A program made the translations under genes and the position numbers. Positions 1 to 7,719 of a stretch of 43,050 nt of DNA are shown one piece after another. This DNA is from Deltaproteobacteria bacterium (GTDB taxonomy: Bacteria > Desulfobacterota > JADFVX01). The notes below the pieces were generated by a model, which was not told the origin of the DNA, did not search any database, and was given only the letters and a program-made list of their open reading frames with translations. The stretch spans positions 1 through 43,050 of the forward strand of contig JAOUBX010000036.1 in NCBI GenBank assembly GCA_029860075.1. Reading direction: 5' to 3'. Position 1 is the stretch's first letter; each line of letters opens with the position of its first letter.

Positions 1-96
1 CTTTGCTTTGGTAAGTATCCAATTGGAGTCATTAATATGAAACTTGGTAAAGTAGAACCTAAACCAGTACCCAAAAAGTGTTACCCATGTCCATAG
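1..96 (+). CDS. Possible 3' end of an unidentified gene cut by the window edge
   Basis: Frame 1 is open from the left edge to a TAG stop at 94-96, giving a 31-residue basic tail rich in Lys, Pro and Cys that ends KKCYPCP. The last codons overlap the tandem repeat at 75-122, which looks like an insertion-sequence end, so this could be the C-terminus of a transposase or integrase. It is too short to assign to a family, and chance openness of the frame is a real alternative. Confidence 0.2.
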   Translation, partial: LCFGKYPIGVINMKLGKVEPKPVPKKCYPCP

Positions 97-122
97 GTTA
101 AAGTGTTACCTATCTTTGGGTT
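75..122. repeat. Two tandem ~24-bp direct repeats, possible IS end
   Basis: Two adjacent copies, 75-99 and 100-122, share the core AAAGTGTTACCYAT and a GGTT tail. Tandem copies of a TGTTACC-type motif at one end are reminiscent of the multiple terminal transposase-binding repeats of IS21-like or related elements. The rest of the element would lie left of the window. The direct repeat is visible; the assignment to a mobile element is inference. Confidence 0.4.
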
Positions 123-190
123 GAACAGGTGGTAAAAAATCCAGCCTATTTCCCTTTTTATATCCTGCCCTTTGTGCTAACTTTTAATTT

Positions 191-997
191 ATGAAGTTTG
201 ATAAATCCTTTTATCCTATATTAAAAAGAATCGCCCTCTACATCATCCTCATTTACGGAGGCCTCTGCCTCTATATCTACTCCGTCCAGGAATCACTCAT
301 CTTTTTCCCTGTTAAAGCCGACTATTCCCGACAACTAAATAAGCATTCAGAAGAGATAATATATAAGGTCAATGGCTTAAAGCTCCATGGCTGGCTCATT
401 AACAAGCACTTAGCCAATAAGAAACTCATAGTCTACTACGGCGGCAATGCGGAAGATGTTTACTACAATATTAACCATTTTTCAAATCTCACGGCGGCAG
501 CGCTGCTCATCAACTACCGCGGCTACGGCTATAGTGAAGGGACTCCGGGTGAGGAAGCACTATTCAGTGATGCATTAAAGATCCTGCAAATAGCCAAAAC
601 AAACTATAAACCGAAGAAGACAATTATCTTCGGCAGGAGCGTCGGTACAGGGATAGCGTCCTTTGTGGCGAGCAAGGTGGAGTGCAGCGGCGTAATTCTC
701 ATCACCCCCTTTGACAGCATGAGCAACCTGGCCGGGGAGCACTATCCACTCTACCCCACCTCTTTGCTTCTTAGACATAAATTTGATTCTACAAGATATG
801 CACCAAAAATCACATCGCCCGTTCTCGTTGTCTACGGTTCAAAAGACCGGATTATTCCAAATGAGCGAACGGAAAATCTTTTAAATTTCTTTAAAGTAAA
901 ATATAAGAAAGTCAGAATAGATGGCGCAGATCATAACGACATTGCGGGCTATTCTAAATATTGGCATGAGGTGTCGAAGTTTGTTGACAACTTATAA
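191..997 (+). CDS. Membrane-anchored alpha/beta hydrolase (BEM46/ABHD13-like)
   Basis: A 268-residue serine hydrolase of unknown substrate. A hydrophobic stretch at about residues 12-31 is followed by SVQESLIFFP, typical of the single-TM, periplasm-facing BEM46-like hydrolases. The catalytic triad is visible: nucleophile Ser in GRSVGTG, Asp in YGSKDRI and His in GADHNDI near the C-terminus. NYRGYGYSEG before the nucleophile is the usual oxyanion-region motif. The length is normal for the family. The ATG at 191 is the first in frame, and no strong Shine-Dalgarno is visible. The gene stands alone between a possible IS end and a MITE-like repeat, so the context gives no clue to function. Confidence 0.8.
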   Translation: MKFDKSFYPILKRIALYIILIYGGLCLYIYSVQESLIFFPVKADYSRQLNKHSEEIIYKVNGLKLHGWLINKHLANKKLIVYYGGNAEDVYYNINHFSNLTAAALLINYRGYGYSEGTPGEEALFSDALKILQIAKTNYKPKKTIIFGRSVGTGIASFVASKVECSGVILITPFDSMSNLAGEHYPLYPTSLLLRHKFDSTRYAPKITSPVLVVYGSKDRIIPNERTENLLNFFKVKYKKVRIDGADHNDIAGYSKYWHEVSKFVDNL

Positions 998-1048
998 TTC
1001 CTGTACAGACAAGGAATAAAAATAGAAACAGTAAAAAACTTTATTACA

Positions 1049-1127
1049 GTCATTGCGAGCGAAGCGTGGCAATCTCAAGGTATTTTTTTAGATAAAAACC
1101 AGATTGCCGCGCTTCGCTCGCAATGAC
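1049..1127. repeat. MITE-like inverted repeat element
   Basis: Two 27-bp arms, 1049-1075 and 1101-1127, are inverted copies with a single mismatch (T/C). The arms begin GTCATTGCGAGCGAAGCG and are separated by a 25-bp AT-rich loop. It fills most of the gap between the hydrolase and the peptidase genes. No coding capacity is present, so it would be a non-autonomous element or a palindromic repeat that folds into a long RNA hairpin. I recall similar sequences dispersed in other bacterial genomes but could not check that. Confidence 0.75.
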
Positions 1128-1147
1128 GCAAGAGGTTTTCAGCAACT

Positions 1148-2149
1148 ATGAATATTTTCAATAAACTACTCAAAAGCGTCCTCTCCATCCTCCTTACTGT
1201 CCTCGTCATCTGTTCGGCTTTAGTTGCCGCAGTCTGGTTAGTCATCGCTCAACCAACATGGGAAAAAAATAATCCATCCGACAAAAGAGTCGATGCCAAA
1301 AGACTGGAAAAACATGTGCGAACCCTGTCGGAAGAATTTCATCCAAGGAACTACAGGAATGTTAAAAACCTGAACCGTACTGCTGCTTACATTATGGATC
1401 ACTTTAATAAAGCTGGAGCTAGATTCACTTCATTTCAGGAATTTAAAAGAATGGGCAATACCTATAAAAACGTTATTGCCCACTTCGGCCCTGATGAGGG
1501 CCAAAGAATTATTGTAGGCGCTCATTATGATACAGTGATCGGCACACCGGGCGCCGATGATAATACCAGCGGTGTAGCTGGCCTGATAGAGTTAGCCTAT
1601 CTTTTAGGGATAAGTCCGATAAAGGGCCATATTGAGCTTGTCGCTTATACCCTGGAAGAACCACCTTTCTTTGCCACCAATCACATGGGAAGCGCTGTTC
1701 ACGCTGAATTTTTAGCAGCAGAGGAAATTGAAGTCAAACTCATGATCTCACTGGAAATGATCGGTTATTTTACAGATGAGGAAGACAGCCAGATTTTCCC
1801 CATGCCCCTTCTAAAACTCATATATCCGTCCAGGGGTAACTACATCCTTATCGTCAGCAATCTCAATCAGCGGGAAATTACAAAAAAGGTTAAAAGTTTA
1901 ATGAGAGGAACAACAAACCTGCCTGTACATTCTATTAATGCACCTTCCATAATAGCAGGGGTTGATTTTTCGGATCACAGGAACTACTGGAACAACGGAT
2001 ATGAGGCTGTCATGGTGACTGACACCTCCTTTTACCGGAACAGGGCCTACCATAAAGAAAATGATTCCGCCGGCAGACTGGATTATGAAAAGATGGCAAA
2101 AGTAGTAATCGGAATATTCGAAACCTTAAAAAGACTTAATAACAAATAA
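1148..2149 (+). CDS. M28-family zinc aminopeptidase, membrane-anchored
   Basis: A 333-residue M28 peptidase-like protein. An N-terminal hydrophobic segment (about residues 10-34) acts as anchor or uncleaved signal. The di-zinc site is readable in order: His and Asp in GAHYDT, the bridging Asp in PGADDNTSG, the Glu pair in TLEEPPF, a Glu in SLEMIGY and the last His in FSDHRNYW. M28 enzymes release N-terminal amino acids from peptides; the natural substrate here is unknown. The start ATG follows the MITE-like repeat by 20 bp, and AAGAGG lies upstream as a plausible ribosome site. A bidirectional terminator follows the gene at 2295-2330. Confidence 0.85.
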   Translation: MNIFNKLLKSVLSILLTVLVICSALVAAVWLVIAQPTWEKNNPSDKRVDAKRLEKHVRTLSEEFHPRNYRNVKNLNRTAAYIMDHFNKAGARFTSFQEFKRMGNTYKNVIAHFGPDEGQRIIVGAHYDTVIGTPGADDNTSGVAGLIELAYLLGISPIKGHIELVAYTLEEPPFFATNHMGSAVHAEFLAAEEIEVKLMISLEMIGYFTDEEDSQIFPMPLLKLIYPSRGNYILIVSNLNQREITKKVKSLMRGTTNLPVHSINAPSIIAGVDFSDHRNYWNNGYEAVMVTDTSFYRNRAYHKENDSAGRLDYEKMAKVVIGIFETLKRLNNK

Positions 2150-2294
2150 AGGATTAAACAATTATTAATTTATCCTGCCAACATATTGCTTCATAAGAAA
2201 AAGTCATTAGCTATTAAACCTAACTAATTCGTTCAATATTTTTTATTTTAATCAAAAAATAGCCAAACAAAGAACATTAACAACTTCAATCCCA

Positions 2295-2330
2295 TAAAAA
2301 AAGGCCCTGCTGATTTAGCAGGGCCTTTTT
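2295..2330. terminator. Bidirectional intrinsic terminator
   Basis: A perfect 9-bp stem, GGCCCTGCT (2303-2311) with AGCAGGGCC (2317-2325) and a 5-nt loop, is flanked by an A-tract on the left and a T-tract on the right. It can therefore end transcripts from both the peptidase gene and the converging heme-copper operon. Confidence 0.92.
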
Positions 2331-2352
2331 ATTACATCACATTATGCTCTTC

Positions 2353-2478
2353 TCAATAAAGCTCCCAGATGTCCGTGAGCCATTTTGCATGAGCAAGCCA
2401 GATAATAATAAATGTAACGAGGAATATTATAGCCAGCGTAAAAACGCCGGGTGCTTCAAATTTTCCATCATCAGACAT
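2353..2478 (-). CDS. Small single-TM protein, last gene of heme-copper oxidase operon
   Basis: A 41-residue protein too short for routine gene finding. Translation from the ATG at 2478 gives MSDDGKFEAPGVF followed by a hydrophobic helix (LAIIFLVTFIIIWLA) and a short tail. A good Shine-Dalgarno (AAGGAGAG) sits about 6 nt upstream, and the gene begins 12 nt after the stop of subunit I. Its position and its polar MSD start mirror the small protein at the other end of the operon. It is probably an accessory single-helix subunit of the oxidase-type complex. I do not recognise a named family. Confidence 0.75.
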   Translation of the reverse strand: MSDDGKFEAPGVFTLAIIFLVTFIIIWLAHAKWLTDIWELY

Positions 2479-2490
2479 TTTTAACTCTCC

Positions 2491-4029
2491 TTATTTTTCT
2501 ATCTTTTTTCCCGCAAAGATTGAACCGAGGGTAACCACGATGAACATAGCTCCACCAACAGTAGCAATCACACCACCAACACCGGTAAGATCCATAAATA
2601 TGCCAACAGTCGGGTCGAACTCGTAGTCGAAAGGCGCATCAGAGAAGTTGTAATCCCAGTGTCTTCTGGGAACACCGAAAGAACCAGCCGCCATCATACA
2701 GATGGAAAGTATCATAACACCGAGCCCGTAAACAAAAGGTTGGATCTTCGCAACAGCCGGTAAAATGAGTTCTCTCCTGAAAAATATTGGAATGAACTGG
2801 TAGGCGGCGCCCATAAACGCGATGGTCGTACCGGCAACAACAGTACCATGAAAGTGACCGGTAATAGCCCATGTATTGTGTCTGATGATACTGAACTGCT
2901 CAGTACCAAAGATAACACCGGTAATACCACCAAGGAAACCAAAGAGAATGATGGAGATAAAGATCGCTGAGAAGCCGGGATTACCCCAGGGCGCCTTCTT
3001 TAACCACTCGAAGAGACCATTGGTATAGCCCTTTTTCCTGAGCGCAGCTTCCATAGCAGCAGGCACGGCGAAAGCATGAATCATACTGGCGAGTACGGCA
3101 AGGTGCATAACATAGCTGGTATTCACAATCTTGTGCCACGTACTGAGAACGGGATCAACAAGAAGATGATGCTCGGATGCAACGTTGATGAAAAGAATGT
3201 AAAGTACGAAAGCCGTACGACAGAGCTTTTCGCTAAGCGGCTTTGCATCGAAAAGGAAGGCTGCCGTCATATACCACATTGCAACCATCATACATACGTT
3301 GATCTGCTGGGATGGGTGACCAAGCCCCCACCAAACGAGTCTGTACGCCTCAGGATCTATATTCTGTATAATAGGCGCCATTCCCTGATCTGCCAGGAAA
3401 TCATTGAGAGACCAGATAAACGTCGGAATATAAATGGCAGCGCCATGAGCGATGGTCAGAATACCGATAATTGAAGCGGCCATAATTCCAAAGGCGACAA
3501 GAGGCAGAGTCTTCTTGTATTTACCCTCTTTCTTGGCAACAGCCACATTGATAAAGAAGTGGATAAATCCTAGAAGCATACCTACGGCGGCAATAACGAT
3601 ACCGAGATAGTAGAGCGGATTCGCCTGAAGCGGAACATAGGACGTGAAAAGAACATCAGCCTTTCCTATCAGCACCATAACGGCAACAAGAGATACACCA
3701 ACGAGCATCATCCCGTAAACGACCTTGGCAAGCAACGGCGCCGCAATTCGTGTATTCAGTAGAATTGCCGAACCAAAATAGACCAGTCCTATTTCAAAGA
3801 AGAGGATCCAGACAATCAAAGCCACGAGACCGTGAGCCGTGAGCCACCTATAATACCACTCTACGGGAAGCAAATGGATAGCCGGCCATCTAGTTAAAAG
3901 AACAAGCAGCGCAGCTGCGCCACCGACCGCAAGAAAAATGATAGCTGTCGTAATGTTCAGCTTAACCATCGTTTCGGCGGTCTTATCAATTTTTAAACCT
4001 GTAATATCGCAAGTTCTCATTTCACTCAT
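2491..4029 (-). CDS. Heme-copper oxidase superfamily subunit I, Tyr replaced by Gln (probable NO reductase)
   Basis: A 512-residue polytopic protein with all the heme and CuB histidines: H66 (helix II), H238 (helix VI), H287/H288 (helix VII) and H392/H394 in GHFHG (helix X). The overall pattern, including HH followed by DP, is most like B-type oxygen reductases. The helix VI motif reads GHPSQQIN instead of GHPxxY, so the cross-linked Tyr essential for O2 reduction is Gln242. Glu286 directly precedes the HH pair. Loss of that Tyr is known for NO reductases of this superfamily, so I infer NO reduction to N2O, fitting the nirS locus 18 kb away. The ATG at 4029 was chosen because it lies just downstream of subunit II (12 nt) with a purine-rich GGGGG upstream; an earlier in-frame ATG at 4089 would overlap subunit II. 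Confidence 0.88.
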   Translation of the reverse strand: MSEMRTCDITGLKIDKTAETMVKLNITTAIIFLAVGGAAALLVLLTRWPAIHLLPVEWYYRWLTAHGLVALIVWILFFEIGLVYFGSAILLNTRIAAPLLAKVVYGMMLVGVSLVAVMVLIGKADVLFTSYVPLQANPLYYLGIVIAAVGMLLGFIHFFINVAVAKKEGKYKKTLPLVAFGIMAASIIGILTIAHGAAIYIPTFIWSLNDFLADQGMAPIIQNIDPEAYRLVWWGLGHPSQQINVCMMVAMWYMTAAFLFDAKPLSEKLCRTAFVLYILFINVASEHHLLVDPVLSTWHKIVNTSYVMHLAVLASMIHAFAVPAAMEAALRKKGYTNGLFEWLKKAPWGNPGFSAIFISIILFGFLGGITGVIFGTEQFSIIRHNTWAITGHFHGTVVAGTTIAFMGAAYQFIPIFFRRELILPAVAKIQPFVYGLGVMILSICMMAAGSFGVPRRHWDYNFSDAPFDYEFDPTVGIFMDLTGVGGVIATVGGAMFIVVTLGSIFAGKKIEK

Positions 4030-4040
4030 AATAAGCCCCC

Positions 4041-4574
4041 TTATATGACCTCGATCTTGCCCACCATCATATGGTGGCCAACACCGCAAAATTCATTACA
4101 TAAAATCCTATAGTCACCTGTCCTGGTGGGCTTTATATTTGCAATATAATCATACCCGGGAATTACCATAAGGTTCAGGTTGATAGGCTGAATGGAAAAT
4201 CCATGGAGAAGATCCATGGAAGACAAATGCACCTTGTAGGTTTCCCCTTTTTTCAGCTGAAGCGCAGGGTACCATTCCCACATACTGGCCCTGAGAAACA
4301 CAGGCTCACCAGCAGGTGGCGCCACAAGAGGCACATCATTTTCAACACCTGTGGTGCCTATCTGATGTTTTTGAACCATTCCTTCGACCAGCGCATCAAA
4401 ATCCTCAGCGCTCACCCTGTAACTCTCCGTTGGGGGATTCTGCTTACCCATAAAATGCTGAATCGGCATATAAAAGAAAGATACCAGCATCCAGACGAGG
4501 GCAAGGATAAACCAGATCTTTTCATCTTTATGAATCGGTTGCCACCAATTACCTTCCGGCTCGTAAATAGCCAT
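4041..4574 (-). CDS. CuA-containing subunit II of heme-copper oxidase/NO reductase
   Basis: A 177-residue subunit II with one N-terminal TM helix (about residues 20-37) and a periplasmic cupredoxin domain. The full CuA set is visible: H124 in LLHGFS, then C159, C163, H167 and M170 in CNEFCGVGHHMM. Its small size and single helix match B-type subunit II proteins. It would accept electrons from a soluble c-type cytochrome and pass them to subunit I. That agrees with a cytochrome-c-dependent NO reductase carrying CuA, rather than the heme-c subunit of classical NorC. The start is the ATG at 4574, preceded by AAGGAGGACATAGTT. It lies 34 nt after the 50-residue membrane protein gene and 11 nt before subunit I. 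Confidence 0.93.
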   Translation of the reverse strand: MAIYEPEGNWWQPIHKDEKIWFILALVWMLVSFFYMPIQHFMGKQNPPTESYRVSAEDFDALVEGMVQKHQIGTTGVENDVPLVAPPAGEPVFLRASMWEWYPALQLKKGETYKVHLSSMDLLHGFSIQPINLNLMVIPGYDYIANIKPTRTGDYRILCNEFCGVGHHMMVGKIEVI

Positions 4575-4608
4575 ATAACTATGTCCTCCTTCCTAAAATA
4601 AAATTAAA

Positions 4609-4761
4609 TTATTTGTCCAGGGATAAATAGGGTAAAGACTGAATCTCAATCAGCCCCCAGACTGTAAATATTAATGTCGGCACAACAATACCTAGCGCTA
4701 ACAACAACCAAATATTGTCATAAAGCTTTCTTCCAGCCGGCATATCGTGTTCGTCTGACAT
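4609..4761 (-). CDS. Small single-TM protein, first gene of heme-copper oxidase operon
   Basis: A 50-residue protein beginning MSDEHDMPAGRKLYDN and followed by one long hydrophobic helix (WLLLALGIVVPTLIFTVWGL). The start at 4761 is preferred over the in-frame ATG at 4767 because AGGAGG then sits 6 nt upstream. It is the first gene after the promoter at 4850-4878. A helix of this kind is comparable in position to the small subunit IIa of ba3-type oxidases, but I see no sequence hallmark that proves homology. Confidence 0.75.
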   Translation of the reverse strand: MSDEHDMPAGRKLYDNIWLLLALGIVVPTLIFTVWGLIEIQSLPYLSLDK

Positions 4762-4808
4762 AACCATCCTCCTTTCTCAATAAACAAATTAAAGTTAGTT
4801 AAATGTGA

Positions 4809-4843
4809 TTAATAAAAAAGACCTATAGAGCTTTTTTTATTAA
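4809..4843. promoter_or_regulatory. 35-bp imperfect palindrome at the start of the oxidase operon transcript
   Basis: The sequence runs TTAATAAAAAAG, then CCTATAG near the centre, then CTTTTTTTATTAA, and is symmetric about 4826. It starts at the expected transcription start (about 4843) of the minus-strand promoter and covers roughly +1 to +35. It could be an operator for a repressor or an AU-rich 5' hairpin in the mRNA. Confidence 0.45.
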
Positions 4844-4849
4844 AAGCGG

Positions 4850-4878
4850 ATATTATTTTATAGCGTTTTTTTTGTCAA
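4850..4878 (-). promoter_or_regulatory. Strong sigma70-type promoter of the heme-copper oxidase operon
   Basis: On the minus strand the -35 is TTGACA (4873-4878) and the -10 is TAATAT (4850-4855), with exactly 17 bp between them. The first gene starts about 80 nt downstream of the predicted start site. No FNR/DNR-type TTGAT-N4-ATCAA site was seen upstream. Confidence 0.75.
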
Positions 4879-4924
4879 GCAAAAAAAGCATATTTGTCCT
4901 CTTTTAATAAGTTGTAATGGGGGA

Positions 4925-5551
4925 TTAACAGGGCCGCCGCACATGAATGGTATTTAAGTCCGGCAATGAAATTGCCGTTAACTTACCATACCCATCATGG
5001 CAACAACCCGTATCAATATTAATTCCAATCAGCTTCCTCTTTTCCCTTATTTCAAGAACATTTTGATTGTAGGTGTGCCCCAGGATCTGAACTTTTCCCA
5101 AATCAGCAAGTGGTGAACGATTCCAAAGCAGATTAAAGTCGCAATTGGGTTTAATGTTGCAGGCATCTTTCAGTGTGTACGCGAAATGTACACCGGCATG
5201 GGACAAAATAAAGTGATCGGTTTCAATATAGAGCGGAAGAGACCGCAAGTAGTCTATGTGATCCTCCGGAATATTGCCTCCATAGCTTTCTATCGTTTCT
5301 CTGCCGCCATTTGCAAAAAAAAGCCCCCGACCGTAGAAGTGCGCGCCATCCAAATAGTCAAGAAACATATGTTCATGATTTCCCATGACCGAACGGATAC
5401 CTGACTCCATACAAATTGATACTACTTTAGAACTATCAGGGCCCCTGTCAATGAGGTCACCAACAGCAAAGATTGTTTCACCGGTTGGAATTTCAGCAAG
5501 AAGTTGTTCCAGCGCTTTAGCACAGCCATGAATATCGCCAATAACAAACAA
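4925..5551 (-). CDS. PPP-family metallophosphatase (serine/threonine phosphatase or ApaH-like)
   Basis: A 208-residue protein with the metal-binding signatures of the PPP superfamily in order: GDIHG (residues 5-9), GDLIDRGPDS and GNHEH, then a later LSHAGVHF and LGHTYN. These place it with bacterial PrpA/PrpB-type protein phosphatases and symmetric Ap4A hydrolases; the sequence does not separate the two. The start is an unusual TTG at 5551, supported by AAGG nine nucleotides upstream and by the frame reaching GDIHG only six residues later; no in-frame ATG is available. A promoter lies at 5586-5613. The gene is preceded by acs in the same direction but separated by that promoter. Confidence 0.82.
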   Translation of the reverse strand: MFVIGDIHGCAKALEQLLAEIPTGETIFAVGDLIDRGPDSSKVVSICMESGIRSVMGNHEHMFLDYLDGAHFYGRGLFFANGGRETIESYGGNIPEDHIDYLRSLPLYIETDHFILSHAGVHFAYTLKDACNIKPNCDFNLLWNRSPLADLGKVQILGHTYNQNVLEIREKRKLIGINIDTGCCHDGYGKLTAISLPDLNTIHVRRPC

Positions 5552-5585
5552 AATAATAAGCCTTGGTATTAATTAAAAAAGACTT

Positions 5586-5613
5586 ATTATACTACATTTT
5601 CACTACAGTGCAA
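5586..5613 (-). promoter_or_regulatory. Sigma70-type promoter for the phosphatase gene
   Basis: On the minus strand TTGCAC (5608-5613) and a perfect TATAAT (5586-5591) are separated by 16 bp. It lies in the short gap between acs and the phosphatase gene, about 35 bp upstream of the TTG start. Confidence 0.7.
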
Positions 5614-5625
5614 GCTGTGAAGCCC

Positions 5626-7575
5626 TTATTCATCCTCTTCTCTTAATCGCGCAAGGACCGACATATCCTCTAAGGTCGTAACATCTCCTACGGTTTCCTT
5701 ACCTGAAGCAATGTCTCTCAAAAGTCTCCGCATAATCTTTCCACTTCTCGTTTTAGGGAGATTGTCGGTAAATCGGATATCATCGGGCCTGGCAATGGCT
5801 CCAATCTCATTAACTACGTGGATCTTCAAATCTTCTTTTAATGTCTCCGTCGCTTTAGTATCGCCTTCCAGGGTGACAAAGGCGGCTACCGCCTGCCCTT
5901 TGAGATCATCAGGCCTGCCAACAACGGCAGCTTCCGCAACAAGCGGGTGGCTGACCAGTGCGCTTTCAATCTCCATAGTTCCCAGTCTGTGACCGGACAC
6001 ATTGAGAACATCATCAACCCGTCCCATAACCCAAAAGTAGCCGTCCTTATCTTTTCTGGCACCATCTCCGGCAAAGTATACGCCCGGGATATCCGACCAG
6101 TACTGCTTTTCATATCTCTCAGGATCTCTGTATATCGTCCTCAACATAGAAGGCCAGGGCTTTTTGATAACAAGATAGCCGCCGTGATCGGCATCAACAC
6201 TTTTTCCATCCTTCGTCATAACATCGGCCACAATGCCCGGGAAAGGCCTTGTGGCCGAACCGGGCTTGGCCGGTGTTGCACCTGGAAGCGGTGTTATCAT
6301 CACAGCCCCTGTCTCCGTTTGCCACCAGGTATCCACAATGGGGCACTTTTCCTTTCCAATAACCTGGTGATACCACATCCAGGCCTCAGGATTTATCGGT
6401 TCTCCAACAGAACCGAGAAGTCTCAAACTGGAAAGATTATGTTTTTTAGGCCATTCATCACCCCATTTCATAAAGGCCCTGATAGCCGTAGGCGCTGTAT
6501 AAAAAATATTTACCTGGTATTTATCAACGATCTCCCAGAAGCGGTCAGGACCGGGATAATTAGGCGCCCCCTCATACATAACACTTGTCGCCCCGTTTGA
6601 AAGAATACCATAAATGATATAACTGTGACCCGTTACCCAGCCAATGTCAGCTGTACACCAATAAGTATCTTCATCACGAAGGTCAAAAATCCATTTACTC
6701 GTCAGATGGGTCTGCAGGAGATAACCACCGGTGGAATGGACAATACCCTTGGGCTTCCCTGTTGTACCACTGGTATAGAGAATAAAGAGTGGGTGTTCCG
6801 AGTCAAGCCGTTCTGCCGGACAATCAGCCGACGCATCAGACATGAGGTCCTGCCACCAGTGATCACGACCTGTCTTCATATGACAGCTCGACCCGGTTCT
6901 CTTGCAAACAATAACGTGTTCAACAGTAGGACAGCCAACCAGAGAATCATCGACATTTTTTTTAAGGGGGATCTCATTACCTTTTCTATAGGCGCCGTCG
7001 GCTGTAATTACCACATTTGCCTCAGCGTCATTGATACGGTCCTTAAGCGCTTCTGAAGAAAATCCACCGAAAATTATACTGTGGGTTGCTCCGATTCTTG
7101 CACAGGCGAGCATGGCGATGGCCAGTTCAGGAACCATCCCCATATAAATGGCAACTCTATCCCCCTTTACAACACCCAGACTTTTAAGTGCGTTTGAAAA
7201 TCTGCAAACTTCTCTGTGAAGGTCCTGATAAGTGAGCACCCTTTCATCGCCGGGCTCACCCTCCCAAATAAGGGCTGCCTTATTTTTACGCCACGTATCC
7301 AGATGTCTGTCAATGCAGTTATATGCGATATTAAGCTCCCCTCCCACAAACCACTTAGCAAAAGGGGGCTTCCAATCAAGTACCTGGTTCCATTTTTTAA
7401 ACCAGTGCAGTTCCTCAGCCTGCTCTGCCCAGAAAGATTCGGGATCTTTCCGGGCACGGGCATATATCTCCTCATACGCTTCCATGCTTTTGATATGGGC
7501 ATTAGCGCTAAAATCTTTAGCCGGATTAAAAACTCTTTCTTCATGTAATACGGACGTTATATCAACCTGTGACAT
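5626..7575 (-). CDS. acs: Acetyl-CoA synthetase (AMP-forming)
   Basis: A 649-residue ANL-superfamily enzyme that activates acetate with ATP and CoA to acetyl-CoA, AMP and pyrophosphate. Visible hallmarks are the phosphate loop [11 protein letters not shown] (residues 267-277), the WWQTETG motif and the C-terminal PKTRSGK. The Lys of that last motif (about residue 613) is the residue acetylated for control in characterised Acs proteins. The length agrees with the usual ~650. The ATG at 7575 was chosen because GGAGGG lies just upstream and the protein then begins like the family; the frame is open 36 codons further but has no support there. A divergent promoter region separates it from the diheme cytochrome gene. 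Confidence 0.97.
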   Translation of the reverse strand: MSQVDITSVLHEERVFNPAKDFSANAHIKSMEAYEEIYARARKDPESFWAEQAEELHWFKKWNQVLDWKPPFAKWFVGGELNIAYNCIDRHLDTWRKNKAALIWEGEPGDERVLTYQDLHREVCRFSNALKSLGVVKGDRVAIYMGMVPELAIAMLACARIGATHSIIFGGFSSEALKDRINDAEANVVITADGAYRKGNEIPLKKNVDDSLVGCPTVEHVIVCKRTGSSCHMKTGRDHWWQDLMSDASADCPAERLDSEHPLFILYTSGTTGKPKGIVHSTGGYLLQTHLTSKWIFDLRDEDTYWCTADIGWVTGHSYIIYGILSNGATSVMYEGAPNYPGPDRFWEIVDKYQVNIFYTAPTAIRAFMKWGDEWPKKHNLSSLRLLGSVGEPINPEAWMWYHQVIGKEKCPIVDTWWQTETGAVMITPLPGATPAKPGSATRPFPGIVADVMTKDGKSVDADHGGYLVIKKPWPSMLRTIYRDPERYEKQYWSDIPGVYFAGDGARKDKDGYFWVMGRVDDVLNVSGHRLGTMEIESALVSHPLVAEAAVVGRPDDLKGQAVAAFVTLEGDTKATETLKEDLKIHVVNEIGAIARPDDIRFTDNLPKTRSGKIMRRLLRDIASGKETVGDVTTLEDMSVLARLREEDE

Positions 7576-7622
7576 GCCAACCCTCCAACGGTTTAAGTTT
7601 GTAATTAAAAGATATGAAGAAA

Positions 7623-7650
7623 ATTCTAACAGTATTTCAGACAATGTCAA
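7623..7650 (-). promoter_or_regulatory. Sigma70-type promoter of acs
   Basis: On the minus strand TTGACA (7645-7650) and TAGAAT (7623-7628) have a 16-bp spacer. The predicted transcript start is about 40 nt upstream of the acs ATG. Confidence 0.68.
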
Positions 7651-7663
7651 CATAGCATTGACA
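7645..7663. promoter_or_regulatory. 19-bp palindrome joining the divergent acs / cytochrome control region
   Basis: TGTCAA and TTGACA are exact inverted copies separated by 7 bp. One arm is the -35 box of the acs promoter; the other is a perfect TTGACA facing the cytochrome gene, although a convincing -10 at the right spacing is not seen on that side. It may be an operator for a dimeric regulator or simply two back-to-back -35 elements. Confidence 0.4.
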
Positions 7664-7719
7664 GAAGCCCTTTTTTTTGTCACTATGCTGTGAATAAATA
7701 CCTGAAAAGACGTATAGGC

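Noticed and set aside
2491..4574. Annotation as ordinary cytochrome c oxidase (O2 reductase)
   Set aside because: The helix VI Tyr essential in oxygen reductases is Gln here, so the plain oxidase label is probably wrong even though CuA and all His ligands are present.
5947..6600. Long open frame antisense to acs (217 codons)
   Set aside because: Lies wholly within a well-supported gene and translates to low-similarity, Arg/His-rich sequence typical of antisense shadows.
7576..7683. 36-residue N-terminal extension of acetyl-CoA synthetase
   Set aside because: The ATG at 7575 has GGAGGG upstream and gives a normal-length Acs; the extension covers the acs promoter.
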